From Brevundimonas sp. SGAir0440 (lineage in GTDB: Bacteria; Pseudomonadota; Alphaproteobacteria; Caulobacterales; Caulobacteraceae), in assembly GCF_005484585.1 (NCBI RefSeq), contig NZ_CP039435.1, forward strand, positions 1,488,001 to 1,552,000: DNA of 64,000 bases. Direction: 5' to 3'. The position numbers were made by a program, and so were the translations under genes. Positions within the stretch are counted from its first letter, which is position 1, and each line of letters begins with the position of its first letter. Below, piece after piece: positions 51,201 to 59,543 of this stretch. The notes beneath the pieces were generated by a model. That model saw nothing but the letters and a program-made list of their open reading frames with translations. It searched no databases and was not told where the DNA came from.

Positions 51201-53766
51201 CAGCTACATCGCGTCGGACTTTTACCCGATCAACCCCGGCAATGCGGTCAGCCTGTCCTTCGAAGGCGAGCGGGGAGGGGGCAACGGCACTGCGTGCATC
51301 CAGTGGCTTCCCGGCTATGCTCAAACCGGACACGTCGCGATCCCGACGCAATGGGGCGTTCGCGCCAAGTCGGAAAACAACGTCGCACCCGCAGGAGCGA
51401 CGCACTTCCGCGTGGTCATCGGCAAAGGCACGGCCACGCAAATCCACTTTGCCCGCGTCAAGGTGAACGCAGATGCGGTCGCCACGAACTGGTCGAACGA
51501 AGCCAGCGTCTACGACACGAACGCTCGGATCGGGGTGGTCGAGACGGTCACCACGAACGGCACATTCGCTACCGCGAACCGGGTCAACGATCTTCAGGCG
51601 ACGCTTCAGACCCGCAATAACCTTTGCCCCAATGGCGGCCTCGAAAACGGGCTGACGGGCCTTACCGGTCCATCAGGAATGACGCTCGTCAGCAACGGTT
51701 GGGGGCCGCAGGTTCTTGTCTACGACACCGGGACCAGCACACAGGTCATCAATTTCCCGAAGTTCAGCGTCTTTGGTGGGAACTGGTATACGATCAGCGG
51801 CGACACCGTGCTTTTCGCCGCGTCGAACCACTCCGCATATCTCGACCTGATCTTCTTCGACGCCGCCGGGAATGTGGTTCAGGACGGTCCCGAAAAGGCG
51901 ATCTACGGACAGCACGATTTCAGCAACGCCCCGTCGCGTCTGCAAGATCACGCCGCCCAAACACTGGCACCGGCCAACGCTGTGACGGCACAGGCTCGGG
52001 CTGTTTTCAGTGCGACCAATGCCACGGTGATCGGCGTCCGCCGGGTCAAGGTCGAGATGGGGCAGCTTCCGGCCACCCAATACACGGCTGAAGCCTCTGG
52101 CGTTCAGGCTGGCGCCCGCATCAAGGTGGTCGAAGATGTGACCACCAACGGCACCTTCGCGACCGCTTCAACCACTTCGCAGATTTCGGCACGGGTCGAT
52201 GCCCAAGGCGGCAACCTGCTGATCAACACGGATTTCCAATCCGGCACCGGTGGGTGGTCACCCGGCGGTCAGGTCGTGACGCCCTTGATCGTAAACGGGG
52301 CGGGCGATCCTTGGCATCCGGTGGGCGAAAACGTCATCGGCTTTAACGTCCAAGGCAATGCTGGCTACAGCGACATCAACTCGGATCGCGTCTCTGTCGA
52401 ACCGGGCAAATGGTATGATCTGTCCGCCTACATCGCGTGCCACCGCGCTAACGCGAACATGTATATCGGTTGGTTCAACGCCGCTGGCACCAACCTCGGA
52501 TACAATGATGGTCCCGGTGAGTTCGTCCCCGGAGCGGGCGGCCAAAACTTGGCTGGCTTCACTCGCCGCTGGTTCAAGGCACAGGCACCGGCCAATGCCA
52601 CTTACGCCTTCGTCATCTTCCGCAAGATGGCGACGAACCAAAGTAATGATTCGTGGATGTGGGTCTGTCGCCCGATGTTCGGCGAATGCAGCGCGTCCAC
52701 GACTTCGGTGCGTCCGTTCTCGCACGGCAACTCGCGTCAACTTGCTGGCCAGATCACCGATGCGCGCAACATCGCTGTCGATACGCGGGGCCGCGTTCAG
52801 GCAACCGCTGGCCTGACTGTTCAAGCTGGTAGCCGTGTCGCCGGTATGAAGTTCCACGCCACGGACGGCTCTGATCAGAGCTATTCGAGCATCGACTTCA
52901 ACGCCGACACCTTCCGGGTTTGGGACACCAATACCAACACCGGCATCCCGCCCTTCGAAATCCGTAATGGCGGCGTTCGCATGAAGTCGGCCTTCGTGGA
53001 CCGTCTGTCCGTGGGCACGTCGATCACGCTCGGCTCGGGTATCCAGTTCCGCGTTGCGGTCCAGCCGATTGATGTGTCCGTCACGGACGGCCAGTCGGTG
53101 AATTTCGGCTATGACCTCGGGGCTAACCCGACGCTTCAGTTCGCGGGCAACAACCTCGCGCCGCTGAACGCGGGCGAAACGTATAACCTCTATGCCGAAA
53201 ACCTGTCCCCGACCGGCTTCATCGCTCGTCTGAAAATCTCGACACCCGCCACGCCGTCGAACCTAAACACCGGTCTTATGGGGGCGTCCGCCAACGGCCC
53301 GACCACTCACCACGCCTATCTTGACCAGTATGGTGGGCGCACGAACTCGGGCAGCTATAACGTCCGCGTCGTCGGCTACAACCGCGTCTACCGCAACCGT
53401 TTCCAGAACCCCGGCGGCTATTACGAATACCAGCCCGACGATCCCTATAACGAGGTTCAAGGCGAAACGTGGATCACCGTTTACGGCTGGAATGGTGGCG
53501 CATGGGTTGAACTGTCCACGATCTGGATTGGCCCGACCTTCAGCGGCGCCAATGGCTACACCGACCAATATTTCGATCAGACCGAGAGCGTCCAAACCGG
53601 GTCGAACATCAGCCACATCGGCGTCGCCGTGACGAACCGGACTTTTGCTGAATCCCGCGTCGATAACCTTGGGATTAACTGGCAGACGCAGGGGGCGGGC
53701 GGCGGCCTTCGCTCGGCAACGCCCAACGGCCAAGTATCGTCCGTCACAATTCGCCCGCGCACCTAA
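48217..53766 (+). CDS. Giant tail fibre/host recognition protein with internal repeats
   Basis: The 1849-residue product is the largest in the phage. The N-terminal part (EDWIVAMNQNWVRSLENFAG, then LLGQFWFDTATRTVKFWDGD) resembles fibre N termini of T4-type marine and rhizobial phages. A coiled-coil shaft follows, then beta units with TAGDIFYKTNENNRVYRWSG. A shaft of 41-residue repeats (about residues 475-690) comes next, and two copies of a carbohydrate-binding-like module starting LPNLIRNGDF and LPNLIKNGDF. A third, related module begins NLLINTDFQSGTGGWSPGGQ. A long beta C terminus completes it. It probably forms a trimer that binds the cell surface. Translation should start on a leaderless message. 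Confidence 0.85.
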   Translation: MATKIKKTNGDVLVTIPEGEIDASATPLELIGEGAEDWIVAMNQNWVRSLENFAGSTPPVAPLLGQFWFDTATRTVKFWDGDEWLFLNGRSESTGDDAEDVGVPSEEGGAGIDQTILDAIEAAKVEIEAALAEGQRLYEERERLAADARAAAESLLLDGQDLLNDRVDDAFAQLALVDPLSGSIGERVIQHQQAIDGQAILIAAVESVADNANAAVQSLSQAITDADYATAEDLTVVRSALEDDLAATNAQVSFLANTVSGGNGSISTLIEGVRTDFEAADADLTSEIFELRQTTTTATEAAADRLDLIESDINTPTTGLKAKVLSHTTTLADLNTNKVSIGDFQILEAKAVAKAKTYVGTTLPTNVPAGPLTAGDIFYKTNENNRVYRWSGTAWAPVDDTRSPTFVAATAPAAGVSRLGDLWVKTPEKLLYRFDGTNWIKFEDPRVGQVVATVQSHTDVIADLPNNYAGATVFNQIKSEVEGARNGKPNLAAEIGNVRQVITDGLNLKASAADLNLLKAEVEGARNGSANLSAQLLAMRTATSDGLALKATATEVNNIRTEVSDARNGSPTLTAQLTSMRTATSDGLALKASASEFGQIKAEVEGARNGSANLNAQLQTMRTATSDGLALKATATEVNTIRAEMVNARNGKANLSAELTSMRTATSDGLAGKAAATRVDALEVAARSLPNLIRNGDFARGISDWGKDQAGTFGSYQHAALGTIGYMNGPDYAYTATYPVVAGDPLSVSFEGDRGGGDGSVCLQWLPDYISSAAVAIPAVWGVRAKLENVIAPPGATGFRVVVRRGTASHIHFTRFKVNYGSAATNWSDEGTVIATNARITNAENVILDLPNNYAAAASFNQIKSEVEGARNGKLNLGAEISSVRQTVTDGLNLKVDATEYNTLKAEITNARNGKPSVSALLADMRQATVDGDNAAGLRLNSMEAATRSLPNLIKNGDFTNGLTRWERDGAGPASDIGTYYHNTLGTIGWIKGAVSYIASDFYPINPGNAVSLSFEGERGGGNGTACIQWLPGYAQTGHVAIPTQWGVRAKSENNVAPAGATHFRVVIGKGTATQIHFARVKVNADAVATNWSNEASVYDTNARIGVVETVTTNGTFATANRVNDLQATLQTRNNLCPNGGLENGLTGLTGPSGMTLVSNGWGPQVLVYDTGTSTQVINFPKFSVFGGNWYTISGDTVLFAASNHSAYLDLIFFDAAGNVVQDGPEKAIYGQHDFSNAPSRLQDHAAQTLAPANAVTAQARAVFSATNATVIGVRRVKVEMGQLPATQYTAEASGVQAGARIKVVEDVTTNGTFATASTTSQISARVDAQGGNLLINTDFQSGTGGWSPGGQVVTPLIVNGAGDPWHPVGENVIGFNVQGNAGYSDINSDRVSVEPGKWYDLSAYIACHRANANMYIGWFNAAGTNLGYNDGPGEFVPGAGGQNLAGFTRRWFKAQAPANATYAFVIFRKMATNQSNDSWMWVCRPMFGECSASTTSVRPFSHGNSRQLAGQITDARNIAVDTRGRVQATAGLTVQAGSRVAGMKFHATDGSDQSYSSIDFNADTFRVWDTNTNTGIPPFEIRNGGVRMKSAFVDRLSVGTSITLGSGIQFRVAVQPIDVSVTDGQSVNFGYDLGANPTLQFAGNNLAPLNAGETYNLYAENLSPTGFIARLKISTPATPSNLNTGLMGASANGPTTHHAYLDQYGGRTNSGSYNVRVVGYNRVYRNRFQNPGGYYEYQPDDPYNEVQGETWITVYGWNGGAWVELSTIWIGPTFSGANGYTDQYFDQTESVQTGSNISHIGVAVTNRTFAESRVDNLGINWQTQGAGGGLRSATPNGQVSSVTIRPRT
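49640..50270 (+). repeat. Tandem 123-bp coding repeats in the giant fibre gene
   Basis: About five copies of a 41-codon unit, with the core ARNGSANL and MRTATSDGLALKATATEV. A related pair recurs at about 50790-51030. Copies differ at many third positions, so the array is not recent. They build a repeated triple-helical shaft and could change in number by recombination. Confidence 0.85.
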
Positions 53767-53769
53767 ATA
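53764..53769 (+). promoter_or_regulatory. TAAATA box 4 nt before the start codon at 53774, overlapping the fibre stop codon
   Basis: GCACCTAAATATCGTATG: the TAA ends the giant fibre gene and the ATG follows 4 bases after the box. Confidence 0.65.
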
Positions 53770-53773
53770 TCGT

Positions 53774-54217
53774 ATGGACCCAATCGTCACCTATCCCCGC
53801 TACTCGCTCGAAGCCGACTGTCTGGCTTCTCAAACCGAAGTCCCTGAAGGGCCTCTGGACTGCGAGTGCGGGCGTAAATGGCCCGCTGCTGGTCTGTTCG
53901 ATGCGTCTGATTATGACGATCTTGAAGGCGACTGGCGTTGCATCATCTGCTTCTCGGCAATCGACCGCGAAGAGACGCTTGCACGGGAACTGGCAGAAGC
54001 CCCGGCGCCGTCGTGGGCGAAGACGTGTCAGCACGGAAACGCTATCCGCGCCGAACGCTGGCAACGTCTGAACGTCTGCGATTGGACGGACCTACCGAGT
54101 GCGCCCCTGTCTGACGAAGCGAAGGCTGAATGGCGGGACTATCGTCAGGCTCTGCGTGACCTGACGGTCGATTTCGTATCGCCCGATGACGTGATCTGGC
54201 CAACGCCGCCGTCCTGA
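53774..54217 (+). CDS. Tail fibre assembly chaperone-like protein with zinc-ribbon-like N terminus
   Basis: The 147-residue product starts at the ATG at 53774 (MDPIVTYPRYSLEADCLASQ). The C-terminal part (WTDLPSAPLSDEAKAEWRDY, then RQALRDLTVDFVSPDDVIWP) is the common tail fibre assembly ending. In front are LDCECGRKWPAAG and WRCIICFSAID, two Cys pairs about 30 residues apart that could form a zinc ribbon. A Cys/His pair follows in KTCQHGN. It lies directly after the giant fibre gene, as expected for its folding helper. Confidence 0.75.
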   Translation: MDPIVTYPRYSLEADCLASQTEVPEGPLDCECGRKWPAAGLFDASDYDDLEGDWRCIICFSAIDREETLARELAEAPAPSWAKTCQHGNAIRAERWQRLNVCDWTDLPSAPLSDEAKAEWRDYRQALRDLTVDFVSPDDVIWPTPPS

Positions 54218-54239
54218 ACGGCCTAACCAGCCCTGCCGA

Positions 54240-54245
54240 TAAATA
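54240..54245 (+). promoter_or_regulatory. TAAATA box 5 nt before the start codon at 54251
   Basis: CTGCCGATAAATAAGGGCATG: the box ends 5 bases before the ATG of the gp25-like gene. Confidence 0.65.
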
Positions 54246-54250
54246 AGGGC

Positions 54251-54619
54251 ATGGCTGACCTCTCTCACATCCACGGGCAAGATTTGACCGTTTCGGCTAC
54301 CGGCGGGCTGCTGCTTTCGAGCGGCACCGAAAACGGTCAGCAGCGCGTCATTCGCCGGTTGATGACCAATCCCGGCGACGATCAGTGGACCCCCGATTAT
54401 GGCGGCGGCGCACCTGCCTTCGTGGGTTCGACCGCCTCTGCTGATCGCATCCGTGCGGCCTTCCTGAAGCAAATGCGGATGGAAGCTGTCGTGGACCAGT
54501 CCGTTGCCCCGAGGGTCACCGTCACCGCTCTACCGAACGGCACGACCATGGCGACCGTTGAATATCGGGATGCCCAAGGCGTCACGTCCCGCACCACAAT
54601 TCCAATGGGGGACCGCTGA
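54251..54619 (+). CDS. Baseplate wedge protein (gp25 / gpW / Mu gp46-like)
   Basis: The 122-residue product starts MADLSHIHGQDLTVSATGGL. The core GTENGQQRVIRRLMTNPGDD is the conserved lysozyme-like wedge signature, followed by YGGGAPAFVGSTASADRIRA. It overlaps the gpJ-like gene by one base (TGATG). The wedge joins the sheath to the baseplate. The order wedge, gpJ-like, gpI-like is the Mu 46-47-48 order. Confidence 0.85.
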   Translation: MADLSHIHGQDLTVSATGGLLLSSGTENGQQRVIRRLMTNPGDDQWTPDYGGGAPAFVGSTASADRIRAAFLKQMRMEAVVDQSVAPRVTVTALPNGTTMATVEYRDAQGVTSRTTIPMGDR

Positions 54620-55743
54620 TGGCTCTTGAACTCCGAAACCACGATCAGATCGTCAATGAAGCTGCGGCCATTGCCCAACAGTCGTGCCCTGATCTGACCG
54701 ACCTGACACCCGGCTCTGCGTTCCGTGCCTTGCTTGAGGCGGCGGCTTTCAACAGCGAGTGGCAACAATTCCTGACGGTCGCCGTGCTGCGTCAGACGCG
54801 CGCCGCGACCAGCCGGGGCGATGACCTCGATTCCTATTTCGGCGACTTTGGTCTGACCCGCCTCGGGTCTGTTTCGGCCTCTGGCACGGTCACCTTCAGC
54901 CGCTTCAGCACGACCGGCACTGCGCTGGTTCCGCTTGGGTCCATCGTGAAGACGGTGGACGGGACGGTATCATTCACGGTCGTCAAGGACACAGCGAACC
55001 CGCGTTGGGACATCGGCCTGAATGGCTACCTCATCGCCGGTGGCGTCGGCTCTGTCACTGTCCCTGTCGCGGCATCCACGCCGGGGGCCTCGGGCAATGT
55101 CCGTGCTGGCACGATCACCATGATCGCTTCGGCGATCCCCGGCATCGACGCCGTGGCGAACGCGGCCGGATTCCAAAATGGCGCGGACGGCGAGAGTGAC
55201 GAAGCCTTTCGAGCGCGCTTCACAAACTACATCAACACCCGATCACAGGCGACGACCGGCGCGGTCGAATTCGCCGTGGCTTCGGTTCAACAGGGCCTGA
55301 CCTTCAAGATCGTTCAGAACAAGGATGCCGCTGGCAATGAGAGCCGGGGTAGCTTTGTGATCTTCGTGGATGACGGCACTGGCTCGCCGCCTGACGCCCT
55401 GATGTCTGCGATCCACGACGCTGTTCAGGCTGCGGCGCCGATCAGCATGCCTTTCTACCTTCTTCCCGCGAAGGTCGTGACAGCCAACGTCAGCCTGACG
55501 ATCAAAGCCAAGCCCGGCTATTCGAAGGCTTCGCTTATCGGTGCTGTCGCTGCTGCGATCCAAGATCACATCAACTCGCTTGGTGTCGGCGAACCCCTGT
55601 CGTTCTATCGACTGGCCCACGTCGCGCAGGACACCGTTGAGGGCGTCCAAAACGTCGATACCCTGCTGCTGAACGGGCACGCAGAGAACGTCGGCGGCGA
55701 ACCGAATCAATCGGTGCATGCCGGTAGCATCGCGGTGTCCTGA
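54619..55743 (+). CDS. Baseplate protein J-like (Mu gp47 / T4 gp6-like)
   Basis: The 374-residue product starts MALELRNHDQIVNEAAAIAQ and continues with DLTPGSAFRALLEAAAFNSE. The conserved middle is GASGNVRAGTITMIASAIPG, followed by NAAGFQNGADGESDEAFRAR, the signature of the family. It builds the ring around the hub. It overlaps the next gene by one base. Confidence 0.92.
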   Translation: MALELRNHDQIVNEAAAIAQQSCPDLTDLTPGSAFRALLEAAAFNSEWQQFLTVAVLRQTRAATSRGDDLDSYFGDFGLTRLGSVSASGTVTFSRFSTTGTALVPLGSIVKTVDGTVSFTVVKDTANPRWDIGLNGYLIAGGVGSVTVPVAASTPGASGNVRAGTITMIASAIPGIDAVANAAGFQNGADGESDEAFRARFTNYINTRSQATTGAVEFAVASVQQGLTFKIVQNKDAAGNESRGSFVIFVDDGTGSPPDALMSAIHDAVQAAAPISMPFYLLPAKVVTANVSLTIKAKPGYSKASLIGAVAAAIQDHINSLGVGEPLSFYRLAHVAQDTVEGVQNVDTLLLNGHAENVGGEPNQSVHAGSIAVS

Positions 55744-56414
55744 TGGCTGTTGGGGATCGCGACTTCTTCAAAGACCTGCTGCTTCGCCACCAGCTTCCAA
55801 CGGGCTGGTTCGATGAAGAAGGGCAGGTCATCAACGCCGTGCTGGACGCACTGGCGAGCGCGCCCGCGTTCAACTTCGACCAACTTCTATACGTCGCGCA
55901 GCAGACCCGGTTGGCCACAGCCACCGAGATGAACTTGGACCTGATCGCCGAAGATTTCTTCGGCGTAGGCATGTTCCGCCGACGCAAAGGGGAGGGTGAC
56001 GCAAGCTATCGCCTTCGCATCGCGAAAGAGCGGCTTCGTCCCCGCGCGACACGCCAAGCGATGATCGACATGATCACCGACCTGACCGGCGTCGCCCCCG
56101 AGATTTTCGAGCCGGGCAACATCAGCGACACCGGGAGCTACGGCTTCGACATGGCCTATGGCCAAGACGGCGCCTACGGCTCTCTGAACCAGCCCTATGA
56201 GTTCTTCATGTCGGTCACCCGACCGCAGGGACAGGGCATCCCGGTCGTGGCCGCCTATGGCTCCAATGACGGCGCCTACGGCTCGGGGAACATCGAATAC
56301 GCCTCGCTCGACAGCATCGAGGGCGAGGTCACCGACACCGAAATCTATCAGTCCATCGCCCGCACGGTGCCCGCCGGTGTGACCGCGTGGACTGAAATCA
56401 AGAGCGGCACATAA
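55743..56414 (+). CDS. Baseplate protein (Mu gp48 / gpI-like, DUF2313)
   Basis: The 223-residue product starts MAVGDRDFFKDLLLRHQLPT. The YR-containing segment EGDASYRLRIAKERLRPRAT and GVAPEIFEPGNISDTGSYGF are typical of gpI-like tail proteins joining fibres to the baseplate. The last part has repeats of GAYGS and AYGS type. It closes the Mu-like baseplate order. Confidence 0.85.
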   Translation: MAVGDRDFFKDLLLRHQLPTGWFDEEGQVINAVLDALASAPAFNFDQLLYVAQQTRLATATEMNLDLIAEDFFGVGMFRRRKGEGDASYRLRIAKERLRPRATRQAMIDMITDLTGVAPEIFEPGNISDTGSYGFDMAYGQDGAYGSLNQPYEFFMSVTRPQGQGIPVVAAYGSNDGAYGSGNIEYASLDSIEGEVTDTEIYQSIARTVPAGVTAWTEIKSGT

Positions 56415-56425
56415 GCACCGCCCGA

Positions 56426-56431
56426 TAAATA
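56426..56431 (+). promoter_or_regulatory. TAAATA box 21 nt before the second fibre gene
   Basis: CGCCCGATAAATATAAG is followed by ACGACAGGACAG, a ribosome binding site, and the ATG at 56453. This copy keeps a normal leader. Confidence 0.55.
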
Positions 56432-56452
56432 TAAGAAACGACAGGACAGCTA

Positions 56453-57985
56453 ATGGACCGCACAATTGTATACACGGGGGCGATCCCCCAAGACGCCGAC
56501 ATCCTAAACACGAACCGCAACATGGTGCGTGCTATCGGCCATCTGGCGCGGGGCATTTGGGGCACGAACAGCGTCGCCGCCGGTCTGGACGCCACGCCCG
56601 CTTCGCCCCTGTCGCTGAACTTCCGCATCGGTCCCGGTATGGTCACCGTGCTTCAGAGCATCGACGCCACGTCCTATGGCTCGCTCGCCGCCGACAACAA
56701 CCAGACCGTCAAGGTCGGGTCCATCGACACGACCACGACCTTCCCTGTCGTTGCTCCCACGACCGCCGGTCGCTCGGTGAAGTATCTGGTCCAAGCTGCA
56801 TTCGATCAGCAGGACACCGACAACAAGGTTCTGCCCTACCGCAACGCGGCCAACCCGTCGCAACCCTACGCTGGCCCGGCCAACTCTGGCACCGCGCAGC
56901 CGACTGTTCGTCGCGAGACGGTCGCCCTTCAGGCGAAGCGCGGCACCGAAGCAACGACCGGCTCTGAAGCCGTCCCCGCTGTCTCTGCTGGCTATGTGCC
57001 GCTGTGGGTGATCACGGTGTCCTTCGGTCAGACGACTGTCACCGCCGCTAACATTGCGCCGCACCCGGAAGCCCCATGGACTTCAAAGTTGACGGACCTG
57101 TTCGCCAAGATCGACAGCCCCACTTTCATCGGCACCCCAAAGGCGCCCACGCCGACCACGGCGGACGGCATCGCCACCAAGGCTTACGTCGATGCGATCC
57201 TGTCCGGTGCTGGCGTCTCGGTTGCGGCTGATCCCAACACCATCGCCAAGCGAAACGGCGCGGGCGCGCTCGTCGCTACGTCGTTCATCGGCAAGGCGAC
57301 TACGGCTGGCGCGGCCGATACTGCGACTAACGCGACGAACGCCCAGAACGCGGTCAATGCACAGAGAGCCGAAAACGCGGACAACGCGACCAACGCGGTG
57401 AACGCACAGTCTGCCCAGACCGCCAACACCGCCAACACGGCAACATCGGCCACCACGGCTGGATCGGCGAACCAAGCGGCGAATGCTGCGAAGCTCGACA
57501 ACAAGAACGCTTCGGTCGCTACAGCGGCTGACACCGTGGTCGTGCGCGACGCGGGCGGCAATGTGAATGCCAACGTCTTCAACGGGCGTGCGACTTCGGC
57601 TGCTTACGCCGACTTCGCCGAACGCTTCGAAGCATCTGAAGACCTTGAATCCGGCGACGTGGTGTCCTTCGGTGGCGACAAGGAAATCTGCAAGGCTGGC
57701 TGGTCTGGCTCGGTCTTCGGCGTCGTTTCGACCGCCCCGGCTTATCTCGCCAACGCTGAAGCAGGTGACGACAAATCCCACCCCGCCGTCGCATGGCAAG
57801 GCCGCGTCCCGGTCAAGGTTCTCGGTCCTGTCGAGAAGTTTGACCTGCTGGTCATGTCTACGATCCCCGGCGTTGCCTATGCCGCCAAGGATGCTGTCTC
57901 GACCGACGTGTTCGGTCGCGCTCTTGAGGACAAGGCTTCTGAAGGTGTGTCGCTGGTCATGGCCGTGGTGAAAGCTCGAATCTAA
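56453..57985 (+). CDS. Second tail fibre protein
   Basis: The 510-residue product starts MDRTIVYTGAIPQDADILNT. A beta-rich first half is followed by an Ala/Asn/Thr-rich shaft (NAQNAVNAQRAENADNATNA, with repeats of TAN and ATN). The C-terminal head is TSAAYADFAERFEASEDLES then GDVVSFGGDKEICKAG, a domain found at the ends of T4-type structural fibres. It probably forms a side fibre or collar fibre. It overlaps the Gly-rich protein gene by one base. Confidence 0.8.
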   Translation: MDRTIVYTGAIPQDADILNTNRNMVRAIGHLARGIWGTNSVAAGLDATPASPLSLNFRIGPGMVTVLQSIDATSYGSLAADNNQTVKVGSIDTTTTFPVVAPTTAGRSVKYLVQAAFDQQDTDNKVLPYRNAANPSQPYAGPANSGTAQPTVRRETVALQAKRGTEATTGSEAVPAVSAGYVPLWVITVSFGQTTVTAANIAPHPEAPWTSKLTDLFAKIDSPTFIGTPKAPTPTTADGIATKAYVDAILSGAGVSVAADPNTIAKRNGAGALVATSFIGKATTAGAADTATNATNAQNAVNAQRAENADNATNAVNAQSAQTANTANTATSATTAGSANQAANAAKLDNKNASVATAADTVVVRDAGGNVNANVFNGRATSAAYADFAERFEASEDLESGDVVSFGGDKEICKAGWSGSVFGVVSTAPAYLANAEAGDDKSHPAVAWQGRVPVKVLGPVEKFDLLVMSTIPGVAYAAKDAVSTDVFGRALEDKASEGVSLVMAVVKARI

Positions 57986-59094
57986 TGGCCGTCATTTCCG
58001 CAGCAGATCGGAACGCGCTGGCGACCGCATATAACTCCCTTCTCGGCACCAACATTTCTATGGTGTCGCCCGGCGCCGTGATCGACGACGCCGACTGGAC
58101 CAGCATGTATGACAAGGTGAAGGCCGCCTGTGACGCTTCAGGGCGCCCGTGGTCTGGCCCGAACCGTGCCAGCCTGACCCTTGGTCTTCCGATCACGCTT
58201 CAGGCTTGGCCGATGCCGGGTGATGCGATCCCCGACGCACAGACGCTCGGCTTTGACCGCACAACGTCATGGACCGCCCCGAGCGGTGTGAATTCCGTGA
58301 TGTTCAACTGGATCGTCGCCGGTGGCGGCGGTGGCGGCGCCGGAACCGAATACGGCAATGGCGGTGGCGGCGGTGGCGGCGGTTCGGGCGGCTTTGGTCG
58401 CTACATTGAAGTGCCGTGCAAACCGGGCGACCGCTTCGTCTTCACAATCGGGGAGGGCGGCATTGGAGCCGCGACGCCGACTGTGAACGGCAAGCCAAGC
58501 AACAATCTGCCCGTCCGCGACGGATCGGCGGGAGGTCAGACGACCGTGACCCAAAACGGTGCTGTGATCTTCACCGCGACCGGCGGCGAAGGCGGCGTCA
58601 CGTCGCGCAATACCAACCAAGGCGCACAGATCGCGCAGGGCGGGGCCGGTGGTCTTCCGAGCGGTCTGACGGGTCAGCTTGGCCCCGGCGGAAGCAGCGA
58701 CCGTGCATCGACCTTCGGTGGCGGGGGGGCACCGGGTCCGACCCAAGGAAGCTTCGGCGGGGCCGGTGGCCTCGCAGGTGGTGGCGGCGACCGCATGACG
58801 GGAGCCTCTGCTGGCAAGGCCGGGATTGGTCATGGCGCCGGTGGCGGCGGCGGCGGCTGCAAGGATCGCTACGACGGCGGTGGCTACTGGTTCGGCGGCA
58901 AGGGGGCTAACGGCTTCGTTGAAATCACCTTCCCGAGCCAAGGCGCGGTTGGGGGAACCCCTGCTGCGGTCAATACGACCTACAACACGACTGCTCCGGT
59001 GACGGCGGGGGGTTCGACGGGCGGTGGCTACACTGGCGGCGGACGTGGAAACGGCCTCGAAAATTTCGTGGTCACTATGCAGAGCGCGTCGTGA
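57985..59094 (+). CDS. Glycine-rich tail tip adhesin
   Basis: The 369-residue product starts MAVISAADRNALATAYNSLL. After residue 110 it is dominated by Gly-rich runs (AGGGGGGAGTEYGN, and further GGGGGGGSGG-like runs), alternating with short beta strands (CKPGDRFVFTIGEGG). It ends with FVEITFPSQG then a Thr/Gly-rich tail. Such stacked polyglycine helices occur in phage adhesins at fibre tips and decide host range. Placed after the fibre gene it may act as the distal tip. Confidence 0.75.
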   Translation: MAVISAADRNALATAYNSLLGTNISMVSPGAVIDDADWTSMYDKVKAACDASGRPWSGPNRASLTLGLPITLQAWPMPGDAIPDAQTLGFDRTTSWTAPSGVNSVMFNWIVAGGGGGGAGTEYGNGGGGGGGGSGGFGRYIEVPCKPGDRFVFTIGEGGIGAATPTVNGKPSNNLPVRDGSAGGQTTVTQNGAVIFTATGGEGGVTSRNTNQGAQIAQGGAGGLPSGLTGQLGPGGSSDRASTFGGGGAPGPTQGSFGGAGGLAGGGGDRMTGASAGKAGIGHGAGGGGGGCKDRYDGGGYWFGGKGANGFVEITFPSQGAVGGTPAAVNTTYNTTAPVTAGGSTGGGYTGGGRGNGLENFVVTMQSAS

Positions 59095-59543
59095 CTCCCG
59101 CACAAGAAAAGCCAATCGGGGAGCGTATCGCGGCACTCGAAACCGGGGTGCACGGCATGACTACGGCCATCGAGAAACTGACCGACAAGGTGGACCAGCT
59201 TGGTGACAAGATGGCCGACAAGATCGCTGTTGAGGTCAGCCACGCCAAGAACAACATCATGACCGTCGTGGACACCAAGGCCGACGCCAAGATGACGGAG
59301 CATCGCCTGACCAATCTCGAAAGGGACATGGCGACCAAAGCCCCGAACGAATCCTTCAGGGAGATTCGCAGCTTCATCATCGGCGCCTGTCTGCTGGTGC
59401 TGGTCGCGTTCGGCGGCGGCGTCACCGCGCTGGTATTCAACACCAACAGCAACAACGCGAAGGCTGATCGACAGCAGGACCAGCATCCGACGCAACAAGT
59501 TCAGCAGGTTCCGGCGCCTGTCGTCGCGATGGTGCCGAAATGA
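59091..59543 (+). CDS. Coiled-coil membrane protein, XhlA/holin-like candidate
   Basis: The 150-residue product starts at a GTG overlapping the stop of the adhesin gene. A coiled coil (ALETGVHGMTTAIEKLTDKV and beyond) leads to one transmembrane segment (FIIGACLLVLVAFGGGVTAL) and a Gln/Pro-rich tail. This plan resembles hemolysin XhlA-type proteins and lysis accessory proteins. It overlaps the spanin gene by four bases, so a role in lysis is likely, but no endolysin is found nearby. Confidence 0.6.
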   Translation: MTPAQEKPIGERIAALETGVHGMTTAIEKLTDKVDQLGDKMADKIAVEVSHAKNNIMTVVDTKADAKMTEHRLTNLERDMATKAPNESFREIRSFIIGACLLVLVAFGGGVTALVFNTNSNNAKADRQQDQHPTQQVQQVPAPVVAMVPK

